Origin: Oligoflexus sp.
GTDB taxonomy: Bacteria > Bdellovibrionota_B > Oligoflexia > Oligoflexales > Oligoflexaceae
DNA: 64,000 nt
Direction: 5' to 3'
Assembly (NCBI GenBank): GCA_014378195.1
Contig: JACMOC010000013.1
Span: 219,539 to 283,538 of the forward strand
Each line of letters opens with the position of its first letter. The stretch's first letter is position 1. The notes beneath the pieces were generated by a model. That model did not search any database and was not told where the DNA came from. It was given only the letters and a program-made list of their open reading frames with translations. Shown piece by piece: positions 34,289 to 43,975 of this stretch. Position numbers and translations under genes: made by a program.

Positions 34289-37200
34289 CAGTGACTCCAT
34301 TGATACGGTTGTGTCGTATCGAGGGCTGAGGGTAGACTGCGGGACGCGGGTTCAACCTGGGGCTGAAGACCACTGGCTTTCAGAGCTGAACGTTCAATCC
34401 ATACCACATCCTTGTATCGATAAGGATCCTTCTGGCGAGCCATGAGGTTTTGGGTGTGGTACTGCTGCGAGACCTGTAACCAACGTTTGGATTGTTCTTC
34501 GAGCGTGCGATCGCCGCGCTCTTTTTTTGCCACCACGTTGCGTATTGATTGAGACATGTTTTCAGCGAGTTGAGCGGCGTTGAAACGGGCCCGGCTCGAC
34601 CATTCCGAGTCGTCGGCGGCGATGGCCTTGTTGTAGAGCCTCAAACTGTCTTCGAGTTTACTGCCCTTAAACGTAAGTGACTTCGCCGAGTTACCTTCGT
34701 CAACTTTTTCGTAGTCTTTCTGCAGGGCTTCTCCAAGCAGAAAGTTGGATTCGCCAACTATACTGCGATAAAGGCTCTTATCAATATCTTCTTTTCTTTG
34801 CTCAGCATCACTTGCAAGACGTTTATAACTCGCCAGAGCTTTGTCGGTCTGTCCTTGCGCGTTCCATACTTTCGCAATCTGGAGCTGGGCCTTCATGCGA
34901 CCGCTCGGCGTTCGGCTCTGTGATTCCGCCTTGGCGAGAATTTGCAGAGATTCCGGCCACGCCTTCGCTTTTGCATAATAGTCCGCTGAACGGAGGAGAG
35001 CATCAGTTTTTGTTTCGGGGCTGCTCTGATAATTGCTGACTATACTAGCGGCCTTACCGGCAAGTTTATAATCGTCTTCGGCGGCTGCGAGGTTCTCAGC
35101 TCGTTGCGCGGCTGCCATAGCTTTGGAATACTTCGGATACTCCATAGCGAGCGCCAGGTGAGCTTCGGCCGCTTTACGGAACCGGAGTTGATATTCCAGA
35201 GCTCTGGCCTTGAGATATAGGATATCCTCAGTGTTGCCTTTGGAGCCCCTATCAGCAAGGTATTTGTCGGCAGCGTTTTCGGATTCCTTCCAGTTTCCGG
35301 CCAGAGCCATATAGTACGCACCATCACGATAGAGATTGTCGTGATCCGGCATGGTCGGGAATTCGTTCGCCACAGACAAAAGAAGCTGGCCGGCTTCGGC
35401 AATTTTGCCTTTGCTATTGAGTTCAGCGGCCGTTTCCTTTGCGGACGCGGCTACAATACCGATAAGTTCGCCCTGAAAGCTAGCGCCGAGTTGATCGAAA
35501 TTCTCGAGTTTGAGATAATTGCGCGTCAAAGCCAGAGTTTCCTCAGGTTTGCCACTGTGCACTCGGGATTGAACTAGACCCCTTATCGCAAGAGTTCTCT
35601 GGGTTGGGCTTGGTTCGGAAAGGAGGGTGCGATTCCAAAAGCCTTCGGCAGCTGTGTAGTCGTTGAGATCACGATTGGCTGAGGCCGCTAGCAAAAGGAG
35701 ATCCACAACATGGCCGCGATTTGGAAAACGATCGGCAAAGGCGCTGATGTTGTCTTCGAGTTTATGAAGTTTTGCCATGCTGGCCGCATTTGGTTTTGTG
35801 CCGCTCTCGTCAAATTTGGCGAGCGATTGCCGCCAAACTTTTTCGCGGCTCAGTGTCTGCTGATAAAAAGCCACTTCAAGATTTTCGGGGCTTACGGTCC
35901 CGCGTTGTTTGAAAGTCTCGTAAGCTTTGTCGGCTTCTTCGTAATGGTTGGCAAAATATAGACAATGCGCACGGCGCAGGTCCCAAGTTTCTGCCTGTGC
36001 GTTTTGTGGATCAAACTTGAGGAGCGATTCATAGTAGGTGCGCGCTGTTTCAAAGCTCGACTGTCCGCCTTGAACCATACCGTATTCATAAAATTTGCCG
36101 GCGAGTAATTGATTGGCGTTGAGGGCCTTGCTCTCCATTGACGCAAGGGCATTGGGTTCATTTTTATGCTGAACACGCCACACACTGGTGCGGGGTAGCA
36201 TTAAAGAAAGACGTTCAAGCGTCGCGACATATTTCTTTTCATTTTTAGTGCCGCGATATACATCCGCAAGAATCGTGGCGACTTCGGGTGATTCTTTGGC
36301 TCCCGGATATTGATCCAAAAGGAATTCAGCCAGATCTATACTTTGCGCAGGGGTAGGGTGGCTCGCAAGGCGGCTTAATATCCTTAGTCCGATGGTGCTC
36401 GCGTATGGGCGAAGAAGGTCTTTTTGCAAAACATCCTTGGTTTTGTTCAAATGATCCTGTTCAAATAGCGTATCCCCGATGAGCTCACAAGCATCTTGTG
36501 TCATATGTTTTTGCATGCTGATGCGCTTGAAATCGACTTCGGGATGAAGCAGATTTTGTGCGGCGATAAGCGACTGATCGAGATCCGCTGTTCGGTAAGC
36601 TGCCCAGGCGATACGGTAGTTGACCCGAACCTTCTCGTAGTCGACTTCGGGTCCGCGCACGCGAGCAAGGACGGCGTTGGCATTTTTGTAGGCTTTGAGG
36701 GCTGAGGTGGCTTTTTCTCTTTCGAAAGAGTGGTCACCAAGCGCGATGTTCGCATGGACCGTATATAGGCTGTCGCGCCCAACTTTGGCTAGATTTTGCC
36801 AAACGGTAGTGGCCGCTTCTTGCTGGTTAAGGCCTTCGAGTATGGTTGCGCGCAGGTAAAGTGCTTCATCGTTTTGGGTGAAATTCGGCGTATTGGTGTT
36901 GAGATCCGCAAGGACTGCAAGCGCCTGTTTTTTGTAGGTTTCACCGCTTTTTTCTGACTCTTGGAGGGATCCTAACTTATTGAGAACCTGAGCAAGATTC
37001 ATGCGCGCGTAAGGGGTGCTGGACGCATTGGGATGGTCGCGCAGTTGGGTTTCATAACGTTTAACCGCGTTTGTGAGGTCGATTGTTTGACTTTGCGTCA
37101 GTGTTTTTTCTTGGGATTTCCATTCCGCTTTTAGCTTGTCCCAGGCTTCAAAATGATCGCCTTTCGATTGAGCAAAACGATGGTCTTCATAATCGTCAAA

Positions 37201-37341
37201 GGCTATCCAGTAGTCCCCGAAAGCCGAAAGCGATTTGTCCTCAATTTCCTCAGGCCTCAGGTCTTGCGCCTGTGCAACAGCACCCGGAAAAGCATGGCCT
37301 GTCAGGATCAGCGACAGGTTCAGATATGTAGCTTTATTCAT
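34288..37341 (-). CDS. Large exported TPR protein, GltD/AgmU-like
   Basis: 1017 aa from ATG 37341, with a signal peptide ending AVAQA. Almost the whole body is helical TPR-like repeats (for example AEGFWNRTLLSEPSPTQRTL, ARTYYESLLKFDPQNAQAE, YLKARALEYQLRFRKAAEA). The start overlaps the end of the preceding gene (ATGAATAA), and the stop is coupled to the TPR lipoprotein. The size and place recall AgmU/GltD, a periplasmic TPR protein of gliding complexes. A protein-assembly platform in the periplasm is likely; homology to Glt needs a profile search. Confidence 0.85.
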   Translation of the reverse strand: MNKATYLNLSLILTGHAFPGAVAQAQDLRPEEIEDKSLSAFGDYWIAFDDYEDHRFAQSKGDHFEAWDKLKAEWKSQEKTLTQSQTIDLTNAVKRYETQLRDHPNASSTPYARMNLAQVLNKLGSLQESEKSGETYKKQALAVLADLNTNTPNFTQNDEALYLRATILEGLNQQEAATTVWQNLAKVGRDSLYTVHANIALGDHSFEREKATSALKAYKNANAVLARVRGPEVDYEKVRVNYRIAWAAYRTADLDQSLIAAQNLLHPEVDFKRISMQKHMTQDACELIGDTLFEQDHLNKTKDVLQKDLLRPYASTIGLRILSRLASHPTPAQSIDLAEFLLDQYPGAKESPEVATILADVYRGTKNEKKYVATLERLSLMLPRTSVWRVQHKNEPNALASMESKALNANQLLAGKFYEYGMVQGGQSSFETARTYYESLLKFDPQNAQAETWDLRRAHCLYFANHYEEADKAYETFKQRGTVSPENLEVAFYQQTLSREKVWRQSLAKFDESGTKPNAASMAKLHKLEDNISAFADRFPNRGHVVDLLLLAASANRDLNDYTAAEGFWNRTLLSEPSPTQRTLAIRGLVQSRVHSGKPEETLALTRNYLKLENFDQLGASFQGELIGIVAASAKETAAELNSKGKIAEAGQLLLSVANEFPTMPDHDNLYRDGAYYMALAGNWKESENAADKYLADRGSKGNTEDILYLKARALEYQLRFRKAAEAHLALAMEYPKYSKAMAAAQRAENLAAAEDDYKLAGKAASIVSNYQSSPETKTDALLRSADYYAKAKAWPESLQILAKAESQSRTPSGRMKAQLQIAKVWNAQGQTDKALASYKRLASDAEQRKEDIDKSLYRSIVGESNFLLGEALQKDYEKVDEGNSAKSLTFKGSKLEDSLRLYNKAIAADDSEWSSRARFNAAQLAENMSQSIRNVVAKKERGDRTLEEQSKRWLQVSQQYHTQNLMARQKDPYRYKDVVWIERSALKASGLQPQVEPASRSLPSALDTTQPYQWSH

Positions 37342-39592
37342 GGAGGGCCCTCTCGACTTCGGTATCGCGAATATTCTCTTTGATAGTCGCTTCATTGAGA
37401 TCTTGTTTTGCTTGTTGTTTTGTCTTCTCTTGAGTCTCGCGGAGGTAACGTTGCCATTCGACATCGGCTAGCCATTTTTTGCCACGCGCTGCTTGCTCAT
37501 CTATTGCATAACGAACATGTTGAAGCACGGTCGGGAAAGCTTTTCCGGTGGCCTTTGCCACGGCATAACGCAGGTTGGTTTCTTTTATCGCCAGACTTTC
37601 GGCGTGATCCCGCGCGGTTTTTTGGGATCTCTGTTCAGTATCGAGCCAATGCTGTTCGGCTATTTCAGTTTTATTCATCAAGACAAGTATCTTGCCGGCG
37701 ATTCTTGGCCAGATCTGCCAGTTGCTGGCAAAATCCTCTTGAATATGTTTCGTAGCCGGATCGGGATAGTGGTCCCGCTGCTGCTGAAGTTGGGAGTTGT
37801 TCTCCAAAAATTCCTGACTGAGCAGCAGAAAGTGTTTTTTTGTTTTAATGAGAGGCGAACTGTTTTTATAGTTCGCGACCCAGAGTGCTCGTTGATCTTC
37901 CATTGCGATTTGGAGCTTTTTCGTGAGTGTATTCAACTCTTTCTGGCGATCACTGGCTTGTTTGGAAAGGTCCTGTTGGAGCGCCGTTCCGTGTTTGCCA
38001 TTATAGAGTGCCGCCGAGAGCAGGGCTTGTTCCTTGAGAATACGCGCGTTGAGCTTTGACGCTCTGTTTTCAAGAAGAGCGAGCTGATAAGTCTTTTTCC
38101 ACTGATTGGGATGCATTGTTTGATCAGCTAGGATTTTTTTACGACGTTCCTTGGCTTTAACAAAGGGAATCTGCTGGGCAGCCGTCCATTGATAAAAGCC
38201 GACTTCGCGATCGATCATGCCTTCGCCAATCGTGCTCAGTTCCACTATATAGTTCCAGTACTGCTCATCTTTAGCGGCAAGGAGCGGTCTGAGGCTGGAG
38301 TCGGCGATGCGACCTAAGGTGAATTGCAGGGAGCGAACTTCCTGGCGATGTTCCTGAATCGCACTTTTTGCTTTATCCAGGCGATGATTGAGACTTGCGG
38401 CGCGATCGAGTACTGAAGAATCAATATTTAACGCCCCAACGGCCTGTCGGAGTTCGTCGAGTTCACGATCTTTGATCACGAACTTTCCTTCGTATTGTTT
38501 GGTCAGACGGGCATTGAGGCCAAGGAGTTCCTTCTGGCGGCTGAATAAACTGGACTCGGCATCTTCAAACGATCCGCTTGAGAGCTGAAGAAATCCCATG
38601 CGCTCTTTAATATAGGCGGCTTCTTTGGAGAGAGGATAAGCCTTGAGATAGGTCTCCGCCAGTTGCTTTGCTCGGGGATAATCCTCGGATTGCATGAGCA
38701 AATTCACGCTTTCGTAGAGTGCGAGGCGTTGGCTTTCTCCAGGGCCTTGGACCTTTTGGTACCATTCCCATGCATGTTGGGGCATAGCGCGCGCTGCAAA
38801 AAGGCGAGCCAAGTTCAGTCGTGCCAGTTGCTGAATAAAATAATGATCTTGGTGTGAATCTTCCGACAATCGTGTGAAAAGCTCTTCGCTCTTATCGTAA
38901 CTACCAGTTTTGAGTTTGATCAGGCCTAGGTAGAATTGTGCGTCGGCCTTGGTGTGAGGCGATGCCTCCTTTTTCAGGAGATCATTCAACCACTCTTCGG
39001 CAAGGCTCAATTTGTTGGCATGATAAGCGCTTTTTGCGGCGAGAAGTTTGATTTCGTCCCTTTTCGCGGACGGAACACCTGAATAGCCGATGAGGCTTGC
39101 CAGGAGACGGTCAAAGGTTTCGCCTTCTTCCGCAAGCATGTCTTCTTTCAATAGAAGAAGTCGTTGAATGACTTCAATTAAACGGGGGCTGTTGATATCA
39201 TTTTTGCTTGCAAAGCTGCCGAGAAATCGCAGGTAGGCTTTGATGGAGCGGGCTGGGTAGTGGAGCTCCTCATACGACCGACCGAGATAGTACTGCGCTT
39301 CAAGATAACGATCGATGCGCGGTGATGCGTTGAGCAATTGGTTCAACGAACGGACCACATCCAGATATTCACGCGCGCGGAAACTCGCTTCAGCGCGTGC
39401 GAATAACGCTGTTGCTTCATGAGTTTGAACGCCCAATGCGTTTTTGCTGTCACTGACTTGCGCCGTCGTGAGTTTGTCTTCCAGACGCAAAAGATCCTGG
39501 CGAAGAGAGGCTTCTCCCGCCAGGGCGTAAGTGCTGGATTGTAGGAAAACAATCAGTCCGATGATAGATCGTTTGGCCTTAGGGAATGTCAT
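37334..39592 (-). CDS. Exported TPR and coiled-coil protein
   Basis: 752 aa from ATG 39592 with a signal (IIGLIVFLQSSTYALA). TPR-like repeats fill about 50-330 (ARAEASFRAREYLDVVRSL, AQYYLGRSYEELHYPARSI, AQFYLGLIKLKTGSYDKSE). A long charged helical/coiled-coil region follows (about 340-752, rich in Glu, Lys and Gln). It overlaps its neighbours on both sides (14 bp with the gene upstream, 8 bp with the gene downstream), so it is an obligate member of the operon. No enzyme motif is visible. Confidence 0.8.
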   Translation of the reverse strand: MTFPKAKRSIIGLIVFLQSSTYALAGEASLRQDLLRLEDKLTTAQVSDSKNALGVQTHEATALFARAEASFRAREYLDVVRSLNQLLNASPRIDRYLEAQYYLGRSYEELHYPARSIKAYLRFLGSFASKNDINSPRLIEVIQRLLLLKEDMLAEEGETFDRLLASLIGYSGVPSAKRDEIKLLAAKSAYHANKLSLAEEWLNDLLKKEASPHTKADAQFYLGLIKLKTGSYDKSEELFTRLSEDSHQDHYFIQQLARLNLARLFAARAMPQHAWEWYQKVQGPGESQRLALYESVNLLMQSEDYPRAKQLAETYLKAYPLSKEAAYIKERMGFLQLSSGSFEDAESSLFSRQKELLGLNARLTKQYEGKFVIKDRELDELRQAVGALNIDSSVLDRAASLNHRLDKAKSAIQEHRQEVRSLQFTLGRIADSSLRPLLAAKDEQYWNYIVELSTIGEGMIDREVGFYQWTAAQQIPFVKAKERRKKILADQTMHPNQWKKTYQLALLENRASKLNARILKEQALLSAALYNGKHGTALQQDLSKQASDRQKELNTLTKKLQIAMEDQRALWVANYKNSSPLIKTKKHFLLLSQEFLENNSQLQQQRDHYPDPATKHIQEDFASNWQIWPRIAGKILVLMNKTEIAEQHWLDTEQRSQKTARDHAESLAIKETNLRYAVAKATGKAFPTVLQHVRYAIDEQAARGKKWLADVEWQRYLRETQEKTKQQAKQDLNEATIKENIRDTEVERALHE

Positions 39593-40286
39593 AGGCCTCC
39601 AAACTTGCCTGCGCACGCGTATTCTGCTGCTCAGGTCGAACCAACTTTAAGTGATAACCTTTGTGATAGACACCGGGCTGGACCTGGATTTTAAAGTCCT
39701 GGTCGTAGCGATGATAAAGATTCTGATCCAAAGGAAGAGATTTTTCCAAGCGTCGGGCAGTGCGTGCCTCGAGTTTGAGTGTGTGCTCGCCGGGCTCCAG
39801 AGGGCCGAGGAAAAAAGGAATTTCTGGACTCGGGGCCCATTCGCCACCATCCATCGAATAGATCTTATTGCCATCGAGATAGAAGTTAAGTTCACGTATC
39901 GCTGTCAGATCGGGGTCTTCCACCACTGCCGCGATTTCGATCAAGCTTCCTTTGCTGGCCTGACTCAATAGATCGCCCTTTAGAGTTTCGATCTGGCCCG
40001 AGAGTTCGTCGGCTTCTTTTTCAAGCTGGGCGATCTGAGTCTCCAAGCCTTTAAAATCATCAAAACCTGGCAAGCGACCTTCGACGTGACTTTGCTGAAG
40101 GCGCACGTTCTGCGTGGTTTTTTTGCCTGAAGGAATAGGATCGATATGAAGACTAGCTGCTTCCTGCTCCATGAGTTTTTTCTCAAGACGATCCAGCACG
40201 GAATCCATCGCCTGAACGTTGGAATCAGCGGCATGGGTTGTCGTCGCTATAAAAACAAGGAGGAGAGGCGCGAGATGTTTCTTCAT
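39579..40286 (-). CDS. Exported coiled-coil and beta-domain protein
   Basis: 235 aa with a signal (MKKHLAPLLLVFIATTTHA). A coiled coil spans about 70-110 (GLETQIAQLEKEADELSGQI) and a beta-sandwich-like C-terminal domain follows (IAAVVEDPDLTAIRELNFYLDG, LEPGEHTLKLEA). The latter looks like an Ig-type fold of the kind found beside gliding/TPR genes in deltaproteobacteria. ATG overlaps the stop of the transglycosylase gene (ATGA). Confidence 0.75.
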   Translation of the reverse strand: MKKHLAPLLLVFIATTTHAADSNVQAMDSVLDRLEKKLMEQEAASLHIDPIPSGKKTTQNVRLQQSHVEGRLPGFDDFKGLETQIAQLEKEADELSGQIETLKGDLLSQASKGSLIEIAAVVEDPDLTAIRELNFYLDGNKIYSMDGGEWAPSPEIPFFLGPLEPGEHTLKLEARTARRLEKSLPLDQNLYHRYDQDFKIQVQPGVYHKGYHLKLVRPEQQNTRAQASLEAYDIP

Positions 40287-41488
40287 TGACGAGCCTTGTA
40301 TATTGCAAGATTACTTGGCGTTACAGAGCGAAGCGCAAGCTTGGTTTTGACTGACATCGATTGAGGGATGATGATTTCAAAACCAGCAGGGAGTGGTTTG
40401 TGCCGGTGTGTGCTGTAAGCGTTTGGCAGTAAACATTCGTTATATTCCCGCAAGGTTTTCTCGTCGATCGGCGTCATGCTCACAATCTGGTCGACCGTCA
40501 TAGGATGATCGAGGCGGATGTGATCGATACGTAGAGGATTGAGATTGCGTTTGTTGCCTTGAGATATCTCGCGATATGAGGCGCGCGCAGCGATGAATTC
40601 ACTGTAAAAATTGCGACTTGCGAAGCCGAAGGTTGGATTTTGGTAACGTCTTAGGATGACATCCATATTCGTAGTGCCTACGGTTTTAACCGCTTTTCGC
40701 ATGCCGCCTGGCCCATGGTTATATGCAGTGATAGCGAGTGGCCACTCTTTGAGGAGAGATTTGTTTTCGCCTAACATCATCGCGGCACCGTAGGAGGCCT
40801 TGAGAGGCGAAAGGCGCTCGTCGACGAAAGGATTGACGGTCATATAGAGACGCGCTGTGCCCGGCATAAATTGCCACACGCCCGAGGCACCGACTTTAGA
40901 ATACGCATCTTTATTAAACATGGATTCAACGAAGGCTATGCGCGTGAGTTCGGGCGGCAGTTGACGATTCCGGAATATGTTTTCCATATAGGGAAGATAC
41001 TGATCAGCGCGTTGGGCTGCACGGATGAACTCATCAGCGAGTCCTTGTTGCGTGCGTAGATAAATTTCTTCGGTAAATAATCGATTGAGGGATTCTTTGC
41101 GGCGGCTATAAACCTGGAGGACGCGTTGCTCCATAGGGCCATATTCCAAGGCTTTTTTGCCAAGTTTTTGCAGGCGGTTGATGGCAAGTTGGTAACGTTC
41201 GGTATAACGATTGAGAAGTTCTTTTTTCTCGCTACGCGTATAGGTCCGGCCTTTGTTGTATTTTTTCGCAAACTGATCATAGTCGACAACATCGATAATG
41301 ATATCGACTAATTCAGGGTCGTGTATGACAAAGGAGGTGCTTCGGTAGCGACGGAAAATTTTTTCCCAGAAGCTAGCCTGCAAACGCACAATGGGGCTCA
41401 CCGGAAACGGATCTGCTTCACCCTGGGCGAGGCCCAAAGTGGAAACGAACATACCCACAAGGAGTAATATCAGAGTAGCGTGACGCAT
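40283..41488 (-). CDS. Periplasmic lytic transglycosylase, MltD-like
   Basis: Cleaves peptidoglycan glycan strands. 401 aa with a signal peptide. The SLT domain at about 175-300 contains the catalytic Glu188 (RIAFVESMFN), GASGVWQFMPGTA and AITAYNHGPGG. Before it lies a family-specific helical region, and after it a ~100-residue C-terminal region with a possible degenerate LysM (TVDQIVSMTP). First gene of a five-gene coupled operon with TPR proteins, suggesting it opens the wall for an envelope-spanning machine. Confidence 0.93.
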   Translation of the reverse strand: MRHATLILLLVGMFVSTLGLAQGEADPFPVSPIVRLQASFWEKIFRRYRSTSFVIHDPELVDIIIDVVDYDQFAKKYNKGRTYTRSEKKELLNRYTERYQLAINRLQKLGKKALEYGPMEQRVLQVYSRRKESLNRLFTEEIYLRTQQGLADEFIRAAQRADQYLPYMENIFRNRQLPPELTRIAFVESMFNKDAYSKVGASGVWQFMPGTARLYMTVNPFVDERLSPLKASYGAAMMLGENKSLLKEWPLAITAYNHGPGGMRKAVKTVGTTNMDVILRRYQNPTFGFASRNFYSEFIAARASYREISQGNKRNLNPLRIDHIRLDHPMTVDQIVSMTPIDEKTLREYNECLLPNAYSTHRHKPLPAGFEIIIPQSMSVKTKLALRSVTPSNLAIYKARQ

Positions 41489-41703
41489 AGCTCAGACCCT
41501 TTTGTTGGCTCGCAATAGACACCTAGTGCCATTTTAGCCACGCAACATGGCCTGTACTAGGCCGCCAATATCTTGACCACTTGGCCTTTGAGGCTTTGTT
41601 GCATAAGGGTTTGGCCTGGATCTTAGATAAAAAATGGCGAAGGATGAAAAAACTGATTTACCGACCCCATATAAATCTATAAAAAACAGACTTCCTCTTT
41701 TGT

Positions 41704-41780
41704 CGGGGCGTAGCGCAGCCTGGTAGCGCACACGTCTGGGGGGCGTGTGGTCGCTGGTTCAAATCCAGTCGCCCCGACCA
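41704..41780 (+). tRNA. tRNA-Pro (GGG)
   Basis: 77 nt with encoded CCA. Acceptor CGGGGCG/CGCCCCG is perfect, D arm AGCGCAGCCTGGTAGCGC, anticodon stem ACGTC/GCGTGT region with loop TGGGGGG (anticodon GGG), T arm CTGG-TTCAAAT-CCAG. Confidence 0.95.
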
Positions 41781-41786
41781 TTCAGG

Positions 41787-41828
41787 AAAAAGCCGAAGTC
41801 TTCGCGTAAGCGGGTCTTCGGCTTTTTT
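41787..41828 (+). terminator. Terminator of tRNA-Pro
   Basis: AAAAAGCCGAAG (41787-41798) pairs with CTTCGGCTTTTT (41816-41827), followed by another T. It directly follows the tRNA. Confidence 0.85.
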
Positions 41829-42119
41829 GCGTTTGAAGTGCGTTCGTGATTTCCCTTTTCTTGCCAAAGCACCGGGCGGTGTGAAAGACTAGAGAGATAA
41901 AATCTTCTATTCCTGTGCATTCACCTCGGCATCATCACAAATGGAGTTCGTGTGTTGGAGCGTGCCTCACTGTGAGCTCTCAGCCTTCGGCATCAAGAGC
42001 GACTTGACGCAAAGTGAAAGAGTTCAATATATCCTCCGAAACAGTAAAAGTTGCAGGCGTTCCTAGCCTGCCCGTCGTTAGATTTTCCTTAGATAATGAC
42101 CTTAGATTGTGGAGCATTC

Positions 42120-42776
42120 ATGCGGGTATTTGCCTGTTGGGTTTTGGTAGTAGGATCATTGTCCTTTGCAGGTTGTAAAACTTCGGGTCGCACGGTGCAA
42201 GATGTTGCCGAGGATTCGATGCTCAGTGATGACGATTCGTATACTGATACTGTCACGAAAAGTCCTATTTCGAACTTCGGTAGAATTGGTCCGAATTTGT
42301 TCCGAGGCGGACAACTGCGCAAACACGAAGACCGGTTTACTTTTCTGCAAAGTGTCGGCGTTAAAAACATTATCAATCTTCAGACATTTCATAGCGAAGA
42401 TGATCCAAAATTGTGCTCAAAATATGGCATGAATTGCATTCGGCATAGCATCAATCCCCTGGCGAATGATTGGGTGCATTTGAAATTTGATTGGGCGAAT
42501 TTCAAGGCTGCTTTTGCAGATGGAAAGGCATCCCTTGAAAGAGGTGAAGGCCTCTATGTGCATTGTTATGTGGGCAAAGATCGCACAGGCGCTTTGATTA
42601 CTGCATTATCGATTTATCCGACTATATGTTCCGGCGAACCTTATGATGCGGCCGAACTTGAAAAGAAGATTGCCGAAAGCTATGAGGAATTTGGTGTCTC
42701 GCTGCCGATGCGCGGTCTTAAAGCCGAAGTGATGTCATGGGCTAAAAAGCCTCCGGCGTGGCTTTGCGATAAATAG
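42120..42776 (+). CDS. Lipoprotein dual-specificity/tyrosine phosphatase
   Basis: 218 aa; ATG 42120 follows GTGGAG. Signal and lipobox SFAGC, then a phosphatase domain with FRGGQL near the start, GVKNIINLQ (typical DSP-like strand) and the P-loop HCYVGKDRTG bearing the catalytic Cys and Arg. The general acid is probably the Asp of NPLANDW. An extracytoplasmic lipid-anchored DSP-type enzyme could act on phosphoproteins, phosphoinositides or sugar phosphates. Its 3' end meets a cheD remnant on the other strand. Confidence 0.85.
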   Translation: MRVFACWVLVVGSLSFAGCKTSGRTVQDVAEDSMLSDDDSYTDTVTKSPISNFGRIGPNLFRGGQLRKHEDRFTFLQSVGVKNIINLQTFHSEDDPKLCSKYGMNCIRHSINPLANDWVHLKFDWANFKAAFADGKASLERGEGLYVHCYVGKDRTGALITALSIYPTICSGEPYDAAELEKKIAESYEEFGVSLPMRGLKAEVMSWAKKPPAWLCDK

Positions 42777-43072
42777 CTCTGTCCCTCGAGTAAAATGTTT
42801 CTTAGCTTGCTAAGATCGGCGAATCGCGAGCCTTTTGCTTTCATTGTTCGGATGAGCCTAGGAATGGCTTAGGCATCGTAGATATGGTCTGGAAAGGTGT
42901 TTTTTCCTTCGACACATTCGGGCCACAGAAAATGATTCATGCCTGCTATTTTAAGTTGTCGATCGAAAATACAAATCGAAACCCCGCACCCTATGAGAGT
43001 TCGCAGTAAAATTGGTCCGTTTTCTTTATCGGTGACAACTATAGTCCCGGGATTAACATTGACTATTTTCAC
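42776..43072 (-). pseudogene. Remnant of cheD (chemoreceptor glutamine deamidase)
   Basis: The frame from GTG 43072 reads as CheD (TLIGCGVSICIFD, IAGMNHFLWP) for 67 codons to TAA at 42871-42869. It then continues in the same frame with the CheD C-terminal part (AIPRLIRTMKAKGSRFADLS) until the neighbouring gene. The catalytic GSC is GCG here, so the nucleophile is displaced by one residue, while the His of MNHF remains. A nonsense codon, a lost catalytic residue and a missing conserved tail mark it as decayed. No che genes are nearby. Confidence 0.65.
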
Positions 43073-43400
43073 GCGTAACTTCTGATGAATATCAGCTTCG
43101 CTGAAGCTCCATAAGCATCTTCTACCTCATTTAGGTAGAAAATAAAAAGTGCGACGCATTTGATGTAACTTTTGGATATTGTATTCCGAAATGTGTGAAT
43201 TACCCAGCTCCAAAAGAAGGTCAGTGTTCTTCAAGTTGCGGGGTATTCGCGGATTTATCATCAAAGCTCCGTTGCAAATTATCACCGAAGTCTGCCGTAA
43301 GTACCCTCAACAGATAGTCAAATTCCAATGGTAAAAATATATTCAATTTTATTTTTGTGCTAACCGATACGGCGACCGAGGCGATTTACTGGAGGCAGTG
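43073..43400. other. Intergenic region with a hairpin
   Basis: No gene seen. TTCTACC (43120-43126) and GGTAGAA (43134-43140) form a 7-bp hairpin upstream of the cheD remnant, and AGCTTC-GCT-GAAGCT lies just before it at 43094-43108. The rest is AT-rich and probably holds the promoter of the lipoprotein cytochrome gene. Confidence 0.4.
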
Positions 43401-43964
43401 ATGACATTCATTTATTCGATAACACTTTCGGTCCTGACTACGATGCTCATAACAGCTTGTGATGGAGCACCTCCTCTTTACAAAGCCCCCGTTACATCGG
43501 GCGGTGTCAGTACATCTTCGAGTCCTGCGCCGGATCCTTCTCAACCCAGTGCCGACGCCAATCCCAATAGTCCTGTGGCGAGTAATAGTCCTGCAATAAG
43601 TAGCAGTCCTCCGACAAGCCCTGGCGTAAGCCCAGTGACGGCGCCTGTCGCATCCTCACCGGTACCAGCATCGCCTGCGCATGCAACTGCCCCATCTGTA
43701 TCACCTGTTATGATGCCAGCCTCCGCGCCCGTGACAATGCCGGCCCCCGCTCCTGCTCAGGCACCGATGGTATCCAATGCAGTAACGAATGGCCAGAAGC
43801 TCTTTGACGATACGTTACACTGTGCAGACTGCCATTCCAAATCGCGAATCGGGCCAGTTTCAGCTTCGGCCGTACTGGGCGCAAAATCTAAAAATGTTCA
43901 TAGAAGCGTGACATGGCCATCCTCGGCTCAAGCCAACGATATTTCCGCTTATCTGAATGATTGA
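43401..43964 (+). CDS. Lipoprotein with Pro/Ser/Ala-rich linker and a c-type heme motif
   Basis: 187 aa; ATG 43401 follows GGAGG. Lipobox LITAC, then about 100 residues of Ser/Pro/Ala/Val repeats (SSPAPDPSQPS, APVTMPAPAPAQAP), then a small domain with NGQKLFDDTLHCADCH (CxxCH) and a C-terminal AQANDISAYLND helix, typical of the last helix of small cytochromes c. It looks like a surface- or periplasm-tethered monoheme cytochrome on a flexible stalk, but the domain is short (about 60 aa) with no clear Met ligand. Confidence 0.75.
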   Translation: MTFIYSITLSVLTTMLITACDGAPPLYKAPVTSGGVSTSSSPAPDPSQPSADANPNSPVASNSPAISSSPPTSPGVSPVTAPVASSPVPASPAHATAPSVSPVMMPASAPVTMPAPAPAQAPMVSNAVTNGQKLFDDTLHCADCHSKSRIGPVSASAVLGAKSKNVHRSVTWPSSAQANDISAYLND

Positions 43965-43975
43965 TACGCTTCCTT

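Noticed and set aside
42053..42071. GCAGGC/GCCTGC hairpin before the phosphatase gene as a terminator or riboswitch
   Set aside because: Six-base stem, no T-run, and no conserved riboswitch core seen.
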